From DASPFV01 sp035620975 (GTDB taxonomy: Bacteria; Acidobacteriota; Vicinamibacteria; Vicinamibacterales; 2-12-FULL-66-21): 32,078 bases of DNA. Each line of letters starts with the position of its first letter. The stretch's first letter is position 1. This document shows positions 13,757 through 22,322 of the stretch, piece by piece. Under the pieces are notes generated by a model. That model did no database searches. It was not told the DNA's origin and saw only the letters and a list, made by a program, of their open reading frames with translations. The position numbers and the translations under genes were made by a program. Location: assembly GCA_035620975.1 (NCBI GenBank), contig DASPFV010000103.1, positions 1 through 32,078 on the forward strand, written 5' to 3'.

Positions 13757-14353
13757 TCAGGCCTCACCGAGCTTGAAGCGCACGAACCGCTGGATCGCGA
13801 TGTTCTCGCCGAGCCGCGCGATTGCCTGCTGGATCACCTGGCCGATCGTCACCTTCGGATCCCGGATGGAGGGCTGATCCATCAGGCAGACCTGCTCGTA
13901 GAAGCTGTTCAACTTCCCCTCGACGATCTTCTCGATGACCTGCGGCGGCTTGTTCTGCCCTTCCATCTGGGAACGGTAGATGCTCCGCTCCCGCTCGAGC
14001 ACGTCCGCGGGCACGCTGTCGCGCCTGACGTAGAGAGGGTTGGCGGCGGCGATGTGCATCGCGATCTCGCGCGCGAGACCCTGGAAATCGTCCGTGCGCG
14101 CCACGAAGTCCGACTCGCAGTTCACCTCCACCAGCACGCCGATCTTGCCGCCCATGTGAATGTAGCTGCCGATGAGGCCCTCGTTGGTGGAGCGTCCGGC
14201 CTTCTTCGTCGCCTGCGCGAGGCCGCGCTTGCGGAGGATGGTCGTAGCCTCCTCCAGGTTGCCGCTGGCCTCCTTCAACGCCGCCTTGCACTCCATCATG
14301 CCGGCTCCGGTGGCGTCCCGGAGCTGCTTCACCATTGCTGCTGTGATGTCCAT
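13757..14353 (-). CDS. tsf: Elongation factor Ts (short form)
   Basis: A 198-residue guanine-nucleotide exchange factor for EF-Tu. It begins with the UBA-like domain MDITAAMVKQLRDATGAGMMECKAALKEASGNLEEATTILRKRG. Then come the core LIGSYIHMGGKIGVLVEVNCESDFVARTDDF, with the conserved SDFVAR motif that contacts EF-Tu, and the C-terminal FYEQVCLMDQPSIRDPKVTIGQVIQQAIARLGENIAIQRFVRFKLGE. It is the one-domain-core short form seen in many phyla, shorter than E. coli Ts. It follows rpsB by 149 bp, the conserved order. An AGGAG lies about 12 nt before the ATG. Confidence 0.98.
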   Translation of the reverse strand: MDITAAMVKQLRDATGAGMMECKAALKEASGNLEEATTILRKRGLAQATKKAGRSTNEGLIGSYIHMGGKIGVLVEVNCESDFVARTDDFQGLAREIAMHIAAANPLYVRRDSVPADVLERERSIYRSQMEGQNKPPQVIEKIVEGKLNSFYEQVCLMDQPSIRDPKVTIGQVIQQAIARLGENIAIQRFVRFKLGEA

Positions 14354-14502
14354 GGCGTATCACGACTCCTGTGCTCTCGTCCGCGCGGCCGCCGCCACGC
14401 GACCCTGCCGGTCAGCTGAGAGCGGCGGGCTGACGGCCGGAAGCTGTACGCAGGAACGCCGGCGCGGGAGAGCCCGGCCGGCGCGAGGAGGCGGGGAACC
14501 GG

Positions 14503-15297
14503 CTACACCGACGCGGGCGACGTGGCCTGCTCCGGGCGCGCCTGCCGGATCGTCCGCGACCGGCGGCCACGCTCGTCGGCGTCGGTCGCACCTTCGTCGG
14601 CCTGCGCCGACTCGCGGATGTCGCGACCCGCAATCACGGCGTCGGCAATCCGCGAAGCGAAGAGCCGGATCGCGCGCAGCGCGTCGTCGTTGCCCGGGAT
14701 CACGTAGTCCACCTCGTCGGGGTCGCAATTGGTGTCGACCACTCCGATCACCGGAATCTTCAGCTTGCGGGCCTCGTCGACGGCGATCTTCTCCTTGCGG
14801 GTGTCGACGACGAAGAGCGCGTCGGGAAGCCTCGACATGTTGCGGATGCCCTCGAGGTTCTTCTGGAGCTTGCGCTTCTCCTTCTCGAACTGCGCGATCT
14901 CCTTCTTCGACAGCGTGTCGTACTGGCCGTCGCTCTCCATCGCCTCCAGGTCGCGCAGCCGGGCCAGGCTGCGCTGGATGGTGGTGAAATTGGTCAGCAG
15001 CCCCCCCAGCCAGCGCTGGTTGACGAAGAACATGCCGCAGCGCTGGGCTTCCTCGGCCACCGCGTCCTGCGCCTGGCGCTTGGTCCCGACGAAGAGAATC
15101 GTGCGCCCCTCGGACGCGAGGTTGGCCGCGAACTGCTCCGCCTCGCGGAAGAGCCTCGCCGTCTTGGCCAGGTCGATGATGTAGATCCCGTTCCGCTCGC
15201 CGAAGATGTACGCCTTCATCTTCGGATTCCAGCGCTTCGTCTGGTGTCCGAAGTGGACACCCGCCTCGAGCAGATCCTTCAACGCGATGCCGGTCAA
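14503..15297 (-). CDS. rpsB: 30S ribosomal protein S2
   Basis: A 264-residue protein if it starts at TTG 15297, which follows GGAGG by 4 nt and gives the family-typical MTGIALKDLLEAGVHFGHQTKRWNPKMKAYIFGERNGIYIIDL. A GTG at 15324 would add nine residues (MEAGAHGGS) of no known role. Other S2 blocks are NQRWLGGLLTNFTTIQRSL, LPDALFVVDTRKEKIAVDEARKLKIPVIGVVDTNCDPDEVDYVIPGNDDA and the final IRLFASRIADAVIAGR. The C-terminal tail of about 35 residues is charged and poorly conserved. It binds the 30S head-body junction. It is followed by tsf as in most bacteria. Confidence 0.97.
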   Translation of the reverse strand: MTGIALKDLLEAGVHFGHQTKRWNPKMKAYIFGERNGIYIIDLAKTARLFREAEQFAANLASEGRTILFVGTKRQAQDAVAEEAQRCGMFFVNQRWLGGLLTNFTTIQRSLARLRDLEAMESDGQYDTLSKKEIAQFEKEKRKLQKNLEGIRNMSRLPDALFVVDTRKEKIAVDEARKLKIPVIGVVDTNCDPDEVDYVIPGNDDALRAIRLFASRIADAVIAGRDIRESAQADEGATDADERGRRSRTIRQARPEQATSPASV

Positions 15298-15377
15298 GCT
15301 GCCTCCATGAGCTCCAGCCTCCACCTTCCGGGCGTCCAGCTGGGGCGCTGGGCAGCCGGGAGCGAAAAGCTTCCCTT

Positions 15378-15779
15378 CTATCGCTTGCTGAACTGGAAGC
15401 GCTTGCGCGCCCCCTTCTGTCCGTACTTCTTCCGCTCCTTGATCCGCGCGTCCCGCGTCAGGAAGCCCGCCTTCTTGAGCCGCTGCCGCAGCTCGACGTT
15501 GTACTCGACCAGCGCCCGCGCAATGCCGAGGCGCAGGGCGCCCGCCTGGCCGGCGGTCCCGCCGCCGGCGATCGTGGCCAGCACGTCGAACTTGTCGGCC
15601 GTCTCGGTGACGGCGAGCGGCTGTTTGATCTGGGTCCGGAGCGCTTCGGTGGGGAAGGCCTGTTCGAGCGGTTTGCGGTTGATGATGATGCCGCCGGTGC
15701 CGGGGCGAAGGAACACGCGAGCGGTTGATGTCTTGCGACGGCCCGTGCCGTAGTACTGAATCCCTGCTGCCACGTTCAT
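15378..15779 (-). CDS. rpsI: 30S ribosomal protein S9
   Basis: A 133-residue protein from ATG 15779, whose ATGA overlaps the rplM stop. It opens YYGTGRRKTSTARVFLRPGTGGIIINRKPLEQAF and ends RDARIKERKKYGQKGARKRFQFSKR. That C-terminal tail with terminal SKR reaches the P-site tRNA. The frame is open 31 codons further upstream, but those codons lie inside rplM. Translational coupling with rplM is the normal arrangement. Confidence 0.98.
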   Translation of the reverse strand: MNVAAGIQYYGTGRRKTSTARVFLRPGTGGIIINRKPLEQAFPTEALRTQIKQPLAVTETADKFDVLATIAGGGTAGQAGALRLGIARALVEYNVELRQRLKKAGFLTRDARIKERKKYGQKGARKRFQFSKR

Positions 15780-16225
15780 GCGACCTCGTCTCTGACCGCG
15801 CGGTTCACCGGGCGGGGCTTCTGTGCCTGGTGCGGATGCTGCGCGTCGGCGTAGACCTTGAGCTTCCGCCACATGGCCTCGCCCAGTTTCGTCTTGGGCA
15901 GCATCCCGCGCACGGCCTCTTCCACCATCCTCACCGGGTTCTTCTGCCGGAGCTCCTTGGCGCGCTCCTCGCGCAGCCCGCCTTCATAGCCACTGTGGTA
16001 GCGATAGAGCTTCTGGTCTTCCTTCCGCCCGGTCAGTCTGACTCTCGCCGCGTTGACGATGACGACGTGATCGCCCGTGTCGATGCTGGGCGTATAGATT
16101 GCCTTGTGCTTGCCCTGGAGCAGCCGCGCCGCCTCACTGGCGACCCGGCCGAGGACCTGCCCTTCGGCGTCGATGAGAAACCACTGCCGCTCCACACTGC
16201 CGGCAGCGGGCACGAACGAACCCAT
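15776..16225 (-). CDS. rplM: 50S ribosomal protein L13
   Basis: A 149-residue protein with the family blocks RQWFLIDAEGQVLGRVASEAARLLQGKHKAIYTPSIDTGDHVVIVNAARVRLTGRKEDQKLYRYHSGYEGGLREERAKELRQKNPVRMVEEAVRGMLPKTKLGEAMWRKLKVYADAQHPHQAQKP. It helps early assembly of the 50S subunit. The ATG at 16225 has a GAGGAG ribosome site. It is first in the rplM-rpsI operon, and a full sigma-70 promoter lies about 110 bp upstream. The leader of roughly 100 nt is GC-rich and could fold, leaving room for autogenous control. Confidence 0.98.
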   Translation of the reverse strand: MGSFVPAAGSVERQWFLIDAEGQVLGRVASEAARLLQGKHKAIYTPSIDTGDHVVIVNAARVRLTGRKEDQKLYRYHSGYEGGLREERAKELRQKNPVRMVEEAVRGMLPKTKLGEAMWRKLKVYADAQHPHQAQKPRPVNRAVRDEVA

Positions 16226-16330
16226 GAACTCCTCTTTCGCCTCCGTAGAAGCCGCCTTGAAACAGTCCGCCGGCCCGGCCGCGTGTCGGCGGCGGGCAAG
16301 CCAGCCTCACTCAAAGGACGGCAAACCAAG

Positions 16331-16359
16331 AGGATACCGGCGATCCCGGGTGATGTCAA
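16331..16359 (-). promoter_or_regulatory. Sigma-70 promoter of rplM-rpsI
   Basis: On the minus strand, a perfect -35 TTGACA (16359-16354) is followed by 17 bp and -10 TATCCT (16336-16331). Transcription would begin near 16324 and give a leader of about 100 nt before rplM. It is the best-matched housekeeping promoter I found in the window. Confidence 0.75.
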
Positions 16360-16506
16360 GCGAGCCGCGGCGCACATCGCGGCCGGGAAGCGTCCCGCAA
16401 GGCGCGGCGCCGTCGCAAAGGGGAGCCGCCAAGGTCAGCGGCATCGACAAGTGTATCTCAGAATGCCTCCGACTCGAGCGGACGCGTCCGGCTCGAGAGA
16501 TCTCCT

Positions 16507-16541
16507 GAACCTCCGAACCTTGGACCCGGAACCCTGAACCT
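16507..16541 (+). repeat. GAACC-word repeat in the rplM-pilM divergent gap
   Basis: About 35 bp hold four or five GAACC/GACCC words in a row, resembling the arm composition of the inverted repeat at 13656-13745. It is not inverted here. It separates the rplM promoter side from the pilM promoter side. Confidence 0.5.
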
Positions 16542-16629
16542 GACCGTTGATGTGCAGAACCTGCCATTACACAAACGTGAGCGGCGCACCGTTTTGTTGA
16601 TCCAACGCCGTTTCGGGGGGAAGGGGGCC

Positions 16630-16662
16630 TACCAGAACTGCGTAAAACTGCCGGTTTTGGTA
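16630..16662. repeat. Inverted repeat upstream of the sigma-54 promoter
   Basis: TACCAGAAC (16630-16638) and GTTTTGGTA (16654-16662) match as arms with one mismatch. The right arm ends 13 bp before the -24 element. It may be a regulator site; activator sites of sigma-54 promoters usually lie further upstream, so a repressor or structural role is also possible. Confidence 0.4.
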
Positions 16663-16674
16663 GGAAACCTTCCG

Positions 16675-16689
16675 TGGCACCCAACTTGC
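16675..16689 (+). promoter_or_regulatory. Sigma-54 (-24/-12) promoter of the pil operon
   Basis: TGGCAC-N5-TTGC has GG and GC exactly 10 bp apart, as sigma-54 holoenzyme requires. The start would fall near 16701, leaving about 77 nt before pilM GTG 16778. In Pseudomonas and Myxococcus, pilus genes are known sigma-54 targets controlled by PilR-type activators, which fits. No rpoN or activator gene is in the window. Confidence 0.65.
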
Positions 16690-16777
16690 CGCCTCGACCA
16701 GCCTCAAGGGCCCTGACTCCAACCGTCGAGGGTGTGTCTGCGCGCGGGCGCACGCTCGAAGACAGGACGAGACCTCG

Positions 16778-17839
16778 GTGCTGTTCGCTAGATCCAAGTC
16801 ACTGGTCGGGCTCGACATCGGGTCGAGCGCCATCAAGGCGATCGAGCTGAAGCCGGCCGGCAAGAGCTTCCGCGTGGCTGCCTTCGGCAGCGAGCCGGTG
16901 CCGCCCGACAGCATCGTGGACGGCGCGATCATCGACGGCGCCGCCGTGGTGGACGCGATCCGCCGCGTCTTCGAGAAGCGCGGGATCCGGACCAAGGAGG
17001 TGGCCGCGTCGCTCTCCGGCAACGCCGTCATCGTCAAGAAGATCTCGCTGCCGGCCATGACCGATGCCGAGCTGGCCGAGTCGATCTACTGGGAGGCGGA
17101 GCAGTACATCCCCTTCGACATCCAGGACGTGAACCTCGACTACCAGATCCTCGATCGCGGGAACGCCGCGGCCGGCAAGAGCACCATGGACGTGCTGCTC
17201 GTCGCGGCGAAGAAGGAGAAGATTGCCGACTACACCGGCGTCATCGGCCAGGCCGGCTGCACGGCGGTGGTCGTCGACGTGGACGCCTTTGCGCTCCAGA
17301 ACGCGTACGAGGCGAACTACGGGGCCGACCCCGAAGCGGTAGTCGTGCTCCTGAACTCGGGCGCCAGCGCCACCAACATCAATATCCTCCAGGGTGACCA
17401 GTCGGTCTTCACGCGCGACATCGCGATCGGCGGCAACGCCTACACCGAGGCGCTGCAGAAGGAGCTGAACCTGCCGTACGACCAGGCGGATCAGCTGAAA
17501 CATGGCGCTTCGATCGACGCGGCGACGTTCGAGGACGCCCGCCCGGTCCTCCGCGCGGTCAGCGAGAACGTCATGCTCGAGATTCAGAAGACGTTCGACT
17601 TCTTCAAGGCCACGGCTTCCTCCGATCGGGTCTCGCGCATCGTCGTGAGCGGCGGGGCGTCGCGGTCGGAGGCCTTCACCGAGATGCTGGCCGAGCGCTT
17701 CGAGGCGCCGGTCGAGCCCTTCGACCCGTTCAAGAAGATTGCGTTCGACGTCAAGAAGTTCAACGAGTCGCCTGCGGATGTCGGTCCCGTCGCGGCCGTT
17801 GCGGTGGGCCTCGCGCTGAGGCGGGTGAACGACCGATGA
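16778..17839 (+). CDS. pilM: Type IV pilus assembly protein PilM
   Basis: A 353-residue actin-like cytoplasmic ATPase-fold protein. It begins at GTG 16778 with LFARSKSLVGLDIGSSAIKAIELK. It shows VAASLSGNAVIVKKISLPAMTDAELAESIYWEAEQYIPFDIQDVNLDYQIL, then the phosphate-binding LLNSGASATNINIL, FTRDIAIGGNAYTEALQKEL and the adenosine-type RIVVSGGASRSEAFTEMLAERF. PilM binds the PilN cytoplasmic tail and links the inner-membrane alignment complex to the motor. The start follows an AGGACGAG site and lies 77 nt after the predicted sigma-54 start. Its stop overlaps pilN (ATGA). Confidence 0.97.
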   Translation: MLFARSKSLVGLDIGSSAIKAIELKPAGKSFRVAAFGSEPVPPDSIVDGAIIDGAAVVDAIRRVFEKRGIRTKEVAASLSGNAVIVKKISLPAMTDAELAESIYWEAEQYIPFDIQDVNLDYQILDRGNAAAGKSTMDVLLVAAKKEKIADYTGVIGQAGCTAVVVDVDAFALQNAYEANYGADPEAVVVLLNSGASATNINILQGDQSVFTRDIAIGGNAYTEALQKELNLPYDQADQLKHGASIDAATFEDARPVLRAVSENVMLEIQKTFDFFKATASSDRVSRIVVSGGASRSEAFTEMLAERFEAPVEPFDPFKKIAFDVKKFNESPADVGPVAAVAVGLALRRVNDR

Positions 17840-18465
17840 TCCGCATCAACCTGCTCGCCGTCGAACGCCAGCGCACCAGGAAGGCGCGTGTCGCGATCCC
17901 TACCGCCCACCGGGTGACGGTGGGCGCCTCGCTGATTCTCCTGGCCACGGTCCTGGGCGTCGCGTGGTGGTTCCTCGCGCTGCGGGAGCGTTCCAGGGCG
18001 CTCGACCAGGAGCTGGCGCGCGCCGAAGCCGAGACGCAGCAGCTGCGCTCGGTTCTCGCGCAGGTGCAGAAATTCGAGGCCCGCAAAGCGCAGCTGCAGC
18101 AGCGCGTGACGATCATCGAGGAGCTGCGCAAGGGGCAGCTCGCGCCCGTTCGCGTGCTCGACGAGATCAGCCGCAGCCTCCCCGAGCGGCTCTGGCTCAC
18201 TGAGATGAAGCAGACCGGCTCCGATTTCGCGCTGAGCGGGATTACCACCAACCTCAACGCGCTGTCCGACTTCGTCGCCAACCTGGAAGCCACGAAGTGG
18301 TTCAGGCGTCCGGTCGAGATCGTCGACAGCCAGGTCGAGGCGAACCCCAAGGTCGGGGACCTGGTGAAGTTCTCGGTGAAGGCCACCTTCAGCGATCCGA
18401 GCAGCCCTGCGAAGGGCGCGACGCCGCCGGCCAAGCCCGGCGGCGCAGCGAGGGGAGCGCGGTAG
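17836..18465 (+). CDS. pilN: Type IV pilus assembly protein PilN
   Basis: A 209-residue protein. The cytoplasmic tail MIRINLLAVER carries the INLLP-like motif that docks into PilM. One membrane helix (VGASLILLATVLGVAWWFLAL) follows at about 29-49, then a coiled coil to about residue 100 and a ferredoxin-like periplasmic domain (ISRSLPERLWLTEMKQTGSDFALSGITTNLNALSDFVANLE). It dimerises with PilO to span the periplasm. The C-terminal tail is Pro/Ala-rich. It overlaps pilM by 4 nt. Confidence 0.95.
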   Translation: MIRINLLAVERQRTRKARVAIPTAHRVTVGASLILLATVLGVAWWFLALRERSRALDQELARAEAETQQLRSVLAQVQKFEARKAQLQQRVTIIEELRKGQLAPVRVLDEISRSLPERLWLTEMKQTGSDFALSGITTNLNALSDFVANLEATKWFRRPVEIVDSQVEANPKVGDLVKFSVKATFSDPSSPAKGATPPAKPGGAARGAR

Positions 18466-18489
18466 CCCCGCGGGACCAGGCAGGCATCC

Positions 18490-19101
18490 ATGAACCTCTC
18501 GCTCAGCAAGCTTCCGTGGTACTGGCAGATCGGCGCATTCGTGCTCGTATGCGGCGGCGCGGTCTTCGGCTTCTGGAACTTCTACGTGGCCGAGATGCAG
18601 TCGGATCTCGACATGCGCGAGGCGCGGCTGAGCGCGCTCAGGAAGGACATCGAGAAAGGCGTGGCGACCGCGCGCCAGCTGCCCGAGTTCCAGGCCCAGG
18701 TCGACGAACTGGAGCGCCGGCTCGACAGCCTGCGCGCCGTGCTCCCCGAGGAGAAGGACGTCGCCGACATCCTGCGGCGCGTGCAGGGCCTGGCCGCGCA
18801 GTCCAGCCTGTCCATCCAGCGCTTCACGCCGCAGGCCGCTGTCCAGCAGCCGCTGTACGCGGAAGTGCCGATCAAGCTGCAGGCCGAGGGCACGTACCAC
18901 AACCTCGGGTACTTCTTCGATCGGATCGGCAAGTTCCCGCGCATCATCAACATCGGCGAGATCTCGATTCGCCCGCGGAGCCCGCAGGAGCCCAACGCGA
19001 CGATCGTGGCCGAGTGCACCGCCACGACGTTCGTGCTGCAGGAGGGCCCGGCGGGGAAGGGCGGCCGCGGCGGCGTGCCCGCGCAGCCCGGGGGGAAATG
19101 A
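18490..19101 (+). CDS. pilO: Type IV pilus assembly protein PilO
   Basis: A 203-residue protein with a short cytoplasmic start (MNLSLSKLPWYWQ), one membrane helix at about 13-33, a coiled coil (MREARLSALRKDIEKGVATARQLPEFQAQVDELERRLDSLRAVLPEEKDVADILRRVQGLAAQSSL) and a periplasmic ferredoxin-like fold (EVPIKLQAEGTYHNLGYFFDRIGKFPRIINIGEISIRP). The LPEEK and GTYHNLGYFFDRI blocks are typical of PilO. It pairs with PilN and contacts PilP. It is 24 bp after pilN, with only a weak AGG site. Confidence 0.96.
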   Translation: MNLSLSKLPWYWQIGAFVLVCGGAVFGFWNFYVAEMQSDLDMREARLSALRKDIEKGVATARQLPEFQAQVDELERRLDSLRAVLPEEKDVADILRRVQGLAAQSSLSIQRFTPQAAVQQPLYAEVPIKLQAEGTYHNLGYFFDRIGKFPRIINIGEISIRPRSPQEPNATIVAECTATTFVLQEGPAGKGGRGGVPAQPGGK

Positions 19102-19108
19102 GGCGGCC

Positions 19109-19630
19109 ATGACGAAGCCAGTCCTTCTGCTCGCGTGCAGCCTCGTCAGCGTCGGCCCGGCCTTTGCCCAGGCGGCCCCGCCGGCGCCCGCCCAGACACC
19201 GGTCGAGCGGCCGGCGGCGCCGGCGCAGGGAGCGTCCGGCACGGCGCAGCCACCGCCGGCCACGCCGTACAACTACGACCCGAGCGGCAGACGCGATCCC
19301 TTCGTCAGTCTGGTAGGCGGTCTGGTGGACACCTCGAAGCCGGCCGGCGCCAGGCCGCCGGGAGTTCCGGGGCTGCTCATCGGCGAGCTCACCGTGAAAG
19401 GCGTCATCCGTGATCGCGCGGGGTTCATTGCCCTCGTGGCCGGGCCCGACGAGAAGACGCACATGATCCGTACCGGCGACCGGCTTCTCGACGGCTCGGT
19501 GAAGTCGATCGGGCCGGATCGAGTGGTTTTTTCGCAGGACGTGAACGATCCGCTGTCGCTCGTCAAGCAGCGGGAGGTGTCGAAGGCCGTGCGGCAGGGT
19601 GACGGACGGGGCGGCGCACCGGGGAACTGA
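19109..19630 (+). CDS. pilP: Type IV pilus assembly protein PilP
   Basis: A 173-residue periplasmic protein. The signal sequence MTKPVLLLACSLVSVGPAFAQ could be cleaved after AFA; the early LLAC is too close to the N-terminus for a normal lipobox, so lipidation as in Pseudomonas PilP is uncertain. A Pro/Ala-rich linker follows, then YDPSGRRDPFVSLVGG, the canonical PilP segment, and a beta domain (LTVKGVIRDRAGFIALVAGPDEKTHMIRTGDRLLDGSVKSIGPDRVVFSQDV). It joins PilNO to the secretin PilQ. A GAGGCGG site precedes ATG 19109. Confidence 0.94.
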   Translation: MTKPVLLLACSLVSVGPAFAQAAPPAPAQTPVERPAAPAQGASGTAQPPPATPYNYDPSGRRDPFVSLVGGLVDTSKPAGARPPGVPGLLIGELTVKGVIRDRAGFIALVAGPDEKTHMIRTGDRLLDGSVKSIGPDRVVFSQDVNDPLSLVKQREVSKAVRQGDGRGGAPGN

Positions 19631-19678
19631 TCGGTTCGCCAGATGCGAGACATGACCGACTTCGAAAGAGCGGACGCG

Positions 19679-22318
19679 ATGAGTGCGCACAGGCAGGAGC
19701 CGCGGCGGGAGCCCGTCGGACGGAAGATGGCGCGACTGGCGGCGGCCGCCGCCGTCGCGGCCGCGACGAGCATCCTGTCGTCGGCCAGCACGACGGCACC
19801 GGTCCGGCTGGTAGGGGTGACGGCGGAAGCCGGTCTGGTCCTGATCGAAGCGACCGAGCCGGTGGCCTATTCCGTGAGCACGCCCGATCCCCTGACGCTG
19901 CTCGTCGACATGCGGAACGTGGCCGTCAACGACGCCTCCAACCGCGTGACGCGCCAGGGGCTCGTCTCGAGCATCGGCGTGGAGCAGACGACGGCAATAG
20001 ACGGCCGGACGGTGGCGCGCGTGCGCGTGTCGCTGGACCGTCCCGCTGAGTACACGGCCCGCAGCAGCCGCAACACGATCCGAATCGAGCTGACGCCGCG
20101 ACCCGGTGCCAAGCCACGCCCGTCGCCCCCGCGCGCCGAACGTGCCCCTGCGCGCCTCGCGGCGCCGACCACGGCGGGCGCCACGGTCCCGGGCACCAGC
20201 GCGACGGTGCTCGAGCGTATCCGGGCGTATCCCGAGACTTCCGAGACGACGGTGACGCTCGGGGGAGACGGCCACCTCGCGCCCGCCAGAGTGACCGAGA
20301 GCGAGGACGCGCCCCGCCGGCTCGTGCTCGACTTTCCGAACGTGCTGTCGAAGGCCCCCCGCCAGACCGAAATCGACAGCGCGCTCGTGACGCGGGTCCG
20401 CGTTGGCCTCAACAGCACCGACCCGCTCGTGACGCGCGTGGTGATGGAGATCGCCGACGAGGCCTCTTACCGGGTCGAGCGGGCGGGCGAGGCCGGCCGG
20501 GATTTCGCGGTCGTGTTCGAGAAGGCCGAATCGAGCGACGTGGTTCTCGTGCCCGCCCCGGTGACGCCCGCGGCGCATGTCGAAGAGCCGGCAATCACGA
20601 TGCACCAGGCGATCGCCAACGGCGCTCCGCTCACGCCGCCGGCCGATCACCTCGTCGATCCGATGAGCGCGCTCGATTCGCTGGGTCCGCGCTCGAAGCA
20701 CGTGGCCCCTCCCGTGAGCCGCACGCAGGCTCCGGCTGCCGTGACGGTTCCGGCTCCCGTCGAAGCCATCGCCGGGCCCTCGGGCCCGGCCGGTCGGGGC
20801 GTTCCGGGGGCCGCCCAACCGATTCCCGTCGTCCCTCAGCCTCCTGCCAGCGCCGCTCCACCGCCGATCCCGATGGCAGCGCCGTCAGGACAACTGCAGT
20901 CGATGCCGCCATCCTCGCTCGCCGCGGCCCCCCGCAGCGAGCGGACAGGCGAGACCGCGGTCCGGCAGTCCACCCCTCCGGCGTCGATCCAGCAGACCCC
21001 GCCAGCCGCGCCGCCCCCGGCGGCGCAGATGGTGAGTGGCGACTCCCAGAAGCAGTACGTCGGGCATCCGGTGAGCCTCGACTTCCAGGGGGTCGACTTG
21101 CGTGCCGTGCTCCGGAGCTTCGCGGAGATCAGCGGCCTCAATCTCGTGATCGACCCCGACGTGCAGGGCACTGTCGATATCGTGCTCACGGATGTCCCGT
21201 GGGATCAGGCCCTCGAGGTGATCCTCCGGGGCAACCAGCTCGACTATACGGTCGACGGAACCATCGTCCGGATCGCCCGGATCGATACGCTCAAGCGGGA
21301 GCAGGAATCCCGGCAGGCGCTCGCAAAGGCGGCGGCCGACGCCGGTACGCTGGAGGTCCGGACCTACACGCTCAGCTACGCGCGTGCCGCCGGCGCGGCG
21401 CCTCTCATCAAACGCGCCGCGCTGTCGCCGCGCGGCGACGTGCAGATCGACGAGCGGACGAACACGCTCATCATCACGGACCTCCCGGCGCGTCTCGACA
21501 CGGCGAGCAAGCTGATCGGCACGATCGACCGCCCCGAGCCGCAGGTGGAGATCGAGGCGAGGGTGGTGGCCACGAACCGCGATTTCGCGCGCAGCATCGG
21601 CGTGCAGTGGGGGCTGAACGGCCGCGTCTCACCGGAGCTCGGCAACACCACGCCGCTCGCGTTCCCCAATCGGGGCTCGATTGGCGGACGCCAGGGCACG
21701 CAGGGCGCCGCCGGGACCGACGTGCGGGCCAACCCCCTCGACGAGACGGGGAGCGTCGTCAACCTGCCGGCCATACCTGCCTTCGGCGCGATTGGCCTGG
21801 CGATGGGCTCCGTCAACGGCTCGTTCAATCTCGATGTCGCTCTCTCGGCGCTCGAGACGTCCGGGAAGATCCGGATCCTCTCGACGCCGCGCGTGACAAC
21901 CCAGAACAACGTCAGGGCCGAGATGACGCAGGGCGTGCAGATTCCCGTGCAGACGGTCGCCAACAACACGGTGACGGTGCAGTTCAAGGACGCCGCGCTG
22001 ACCCTTCGCGTGACCCCGCAGATCACGGCGGCCTCCACCGTGATCATGCAGGTGGAGCTGGAGAACGCCTCGCCGGGCGAGGAGGTGCAGGGCATTCCCT
22101 CGATCAACACGCAGCGCGCCCTGACGACAGTCCAGGTCAGCGACGGGGCGACGACGATCATCGGGGGAGTCTTCATCAGCGAGCAGCGCAGCGAGTCGGA
22201 CCGCGTGCCGTACCTGCACCGCCTGCCGCTGCTCGGCTGGCTGTTCAAACGGGACACGACCGCCGACGACAGCCGCGAGCTGCTGATCTTCATCACGCCG
22301 CGCATTCTGAAGGGTTAG
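19679..22318 (+). CDS. pilQ: Type IV pilus secretin PilQ
   Basis: An 879-residue outer-membrane secretin through which the pilus passes. I chose ATG 19679 because GAAAGAG lies about 9 nt upstream; ATG 19643 and 19652 are in frame. After a signal sequence there are two AMIN-like beta domains (about 41-140 and 175-280), which bind peptidoglycan. An unusually long Pro/Ala-rich linker (about 300-455) follows. Next come the STN/N0 domain (YVGHPVSLDFQGVDLRAVLRSFAEISGLNLVIDPDVQGTVDIVLTDVPWDQALEVIL), a secretin N domain, and the secretin core ending GWLFKRDTTADDSRELLIFITPRILKG. It is last in the classical pilMNOPQ order. Confidence 0.96.
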   Translation: MSAHRQEPRREPVGRKMARLAAAAAVAAATSILSSASTTAPVRLVGVTAEAGLVLIEATEPVAYSVSTPDPLTLLVDMRNVAVNDASNRVTRQGLVSSIGVEQTTAIDGRTVARVRVSLDRPAEYTARSSRNTIRIELTPRPGAKPRPSPPRAERAPARLAAPTTAGATVPGTSATVLERIRAYPETSETTVTLGGDGHLAPARVTESEDAPRRLVLDFPNVLSKAPRQTEIDSALVTRVRVGLNSTDPLVTRVVMEIADEASYRVERAGEAGRDFAVVFEKAESSDVVLVPAPVTPAAHVEEPAITMHQAIANGAPLTPPADHLVDPMSALDSLGPRSKHVAPPVSRTQAPAAVTVPAPVEAIAGPSGPAGRGVPGAAQPIPVVPQPPASAAPPPIPMAAPSGQLQSMPPSSLAAAPRSERTGETAVRQSTPPASIQQTPPAAPPPAAQMVSGDSQKQYVGHPVSLDFQGVDLRAVLRSFAEISGLNLVIDPDVQGTVDIVLTDVPWDQALEVILRGNQLDYTVDGTIVRIARIDTLKREQESRQALAKAAADAGTLEVRTYTLSYARAAGAAPLIKRAALSPRGDVQIDERTNTLIITDLPARLDTASKLIGTIDRPEPQVEIEARVVATNRDFARSIGVQWGLNGRVSPELGNTTPLAFPNRGSIGGRQGTQGAAGTDVRANPLDETGSVVNLPAIPAFGAIGLAMGSVNGSFNLDVALSALETSGKIRILSTPRVTTQNNVRAEMTQGVQIPVQTVANNTVTVQFKDAALTLRVTPQITAASTVIMQVELENASPGEEVQGIPSINTQRALTTVQVSDGATTIIGGVFISEQRSESDRVPYLHRLPLLGWLFKRDTTADDSRELLIFITPRILKG

Positions 22319-22322
22319 GAGC

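Noticed and set aside
12662..14419. 585-codon open frame on the plus strand across frr, pyrH and tsf
   Set aside because: Antisense to three conserved genes; the Arg/His-rich product shows no family features.
17584..19272. 562-codon open frame on the minus strand across pilM-pilP
   Set aside because: It lies antisense to four well-recognised pil genes and its translation has no recognisable domain; long antisense frames are common at this GC content.
18947..20818. 623-codon open frame on the minus strand across pilO-pilQ
   Set aside because: Shadow of pilP and pilQ; His/Arg-rich, low-order translation.
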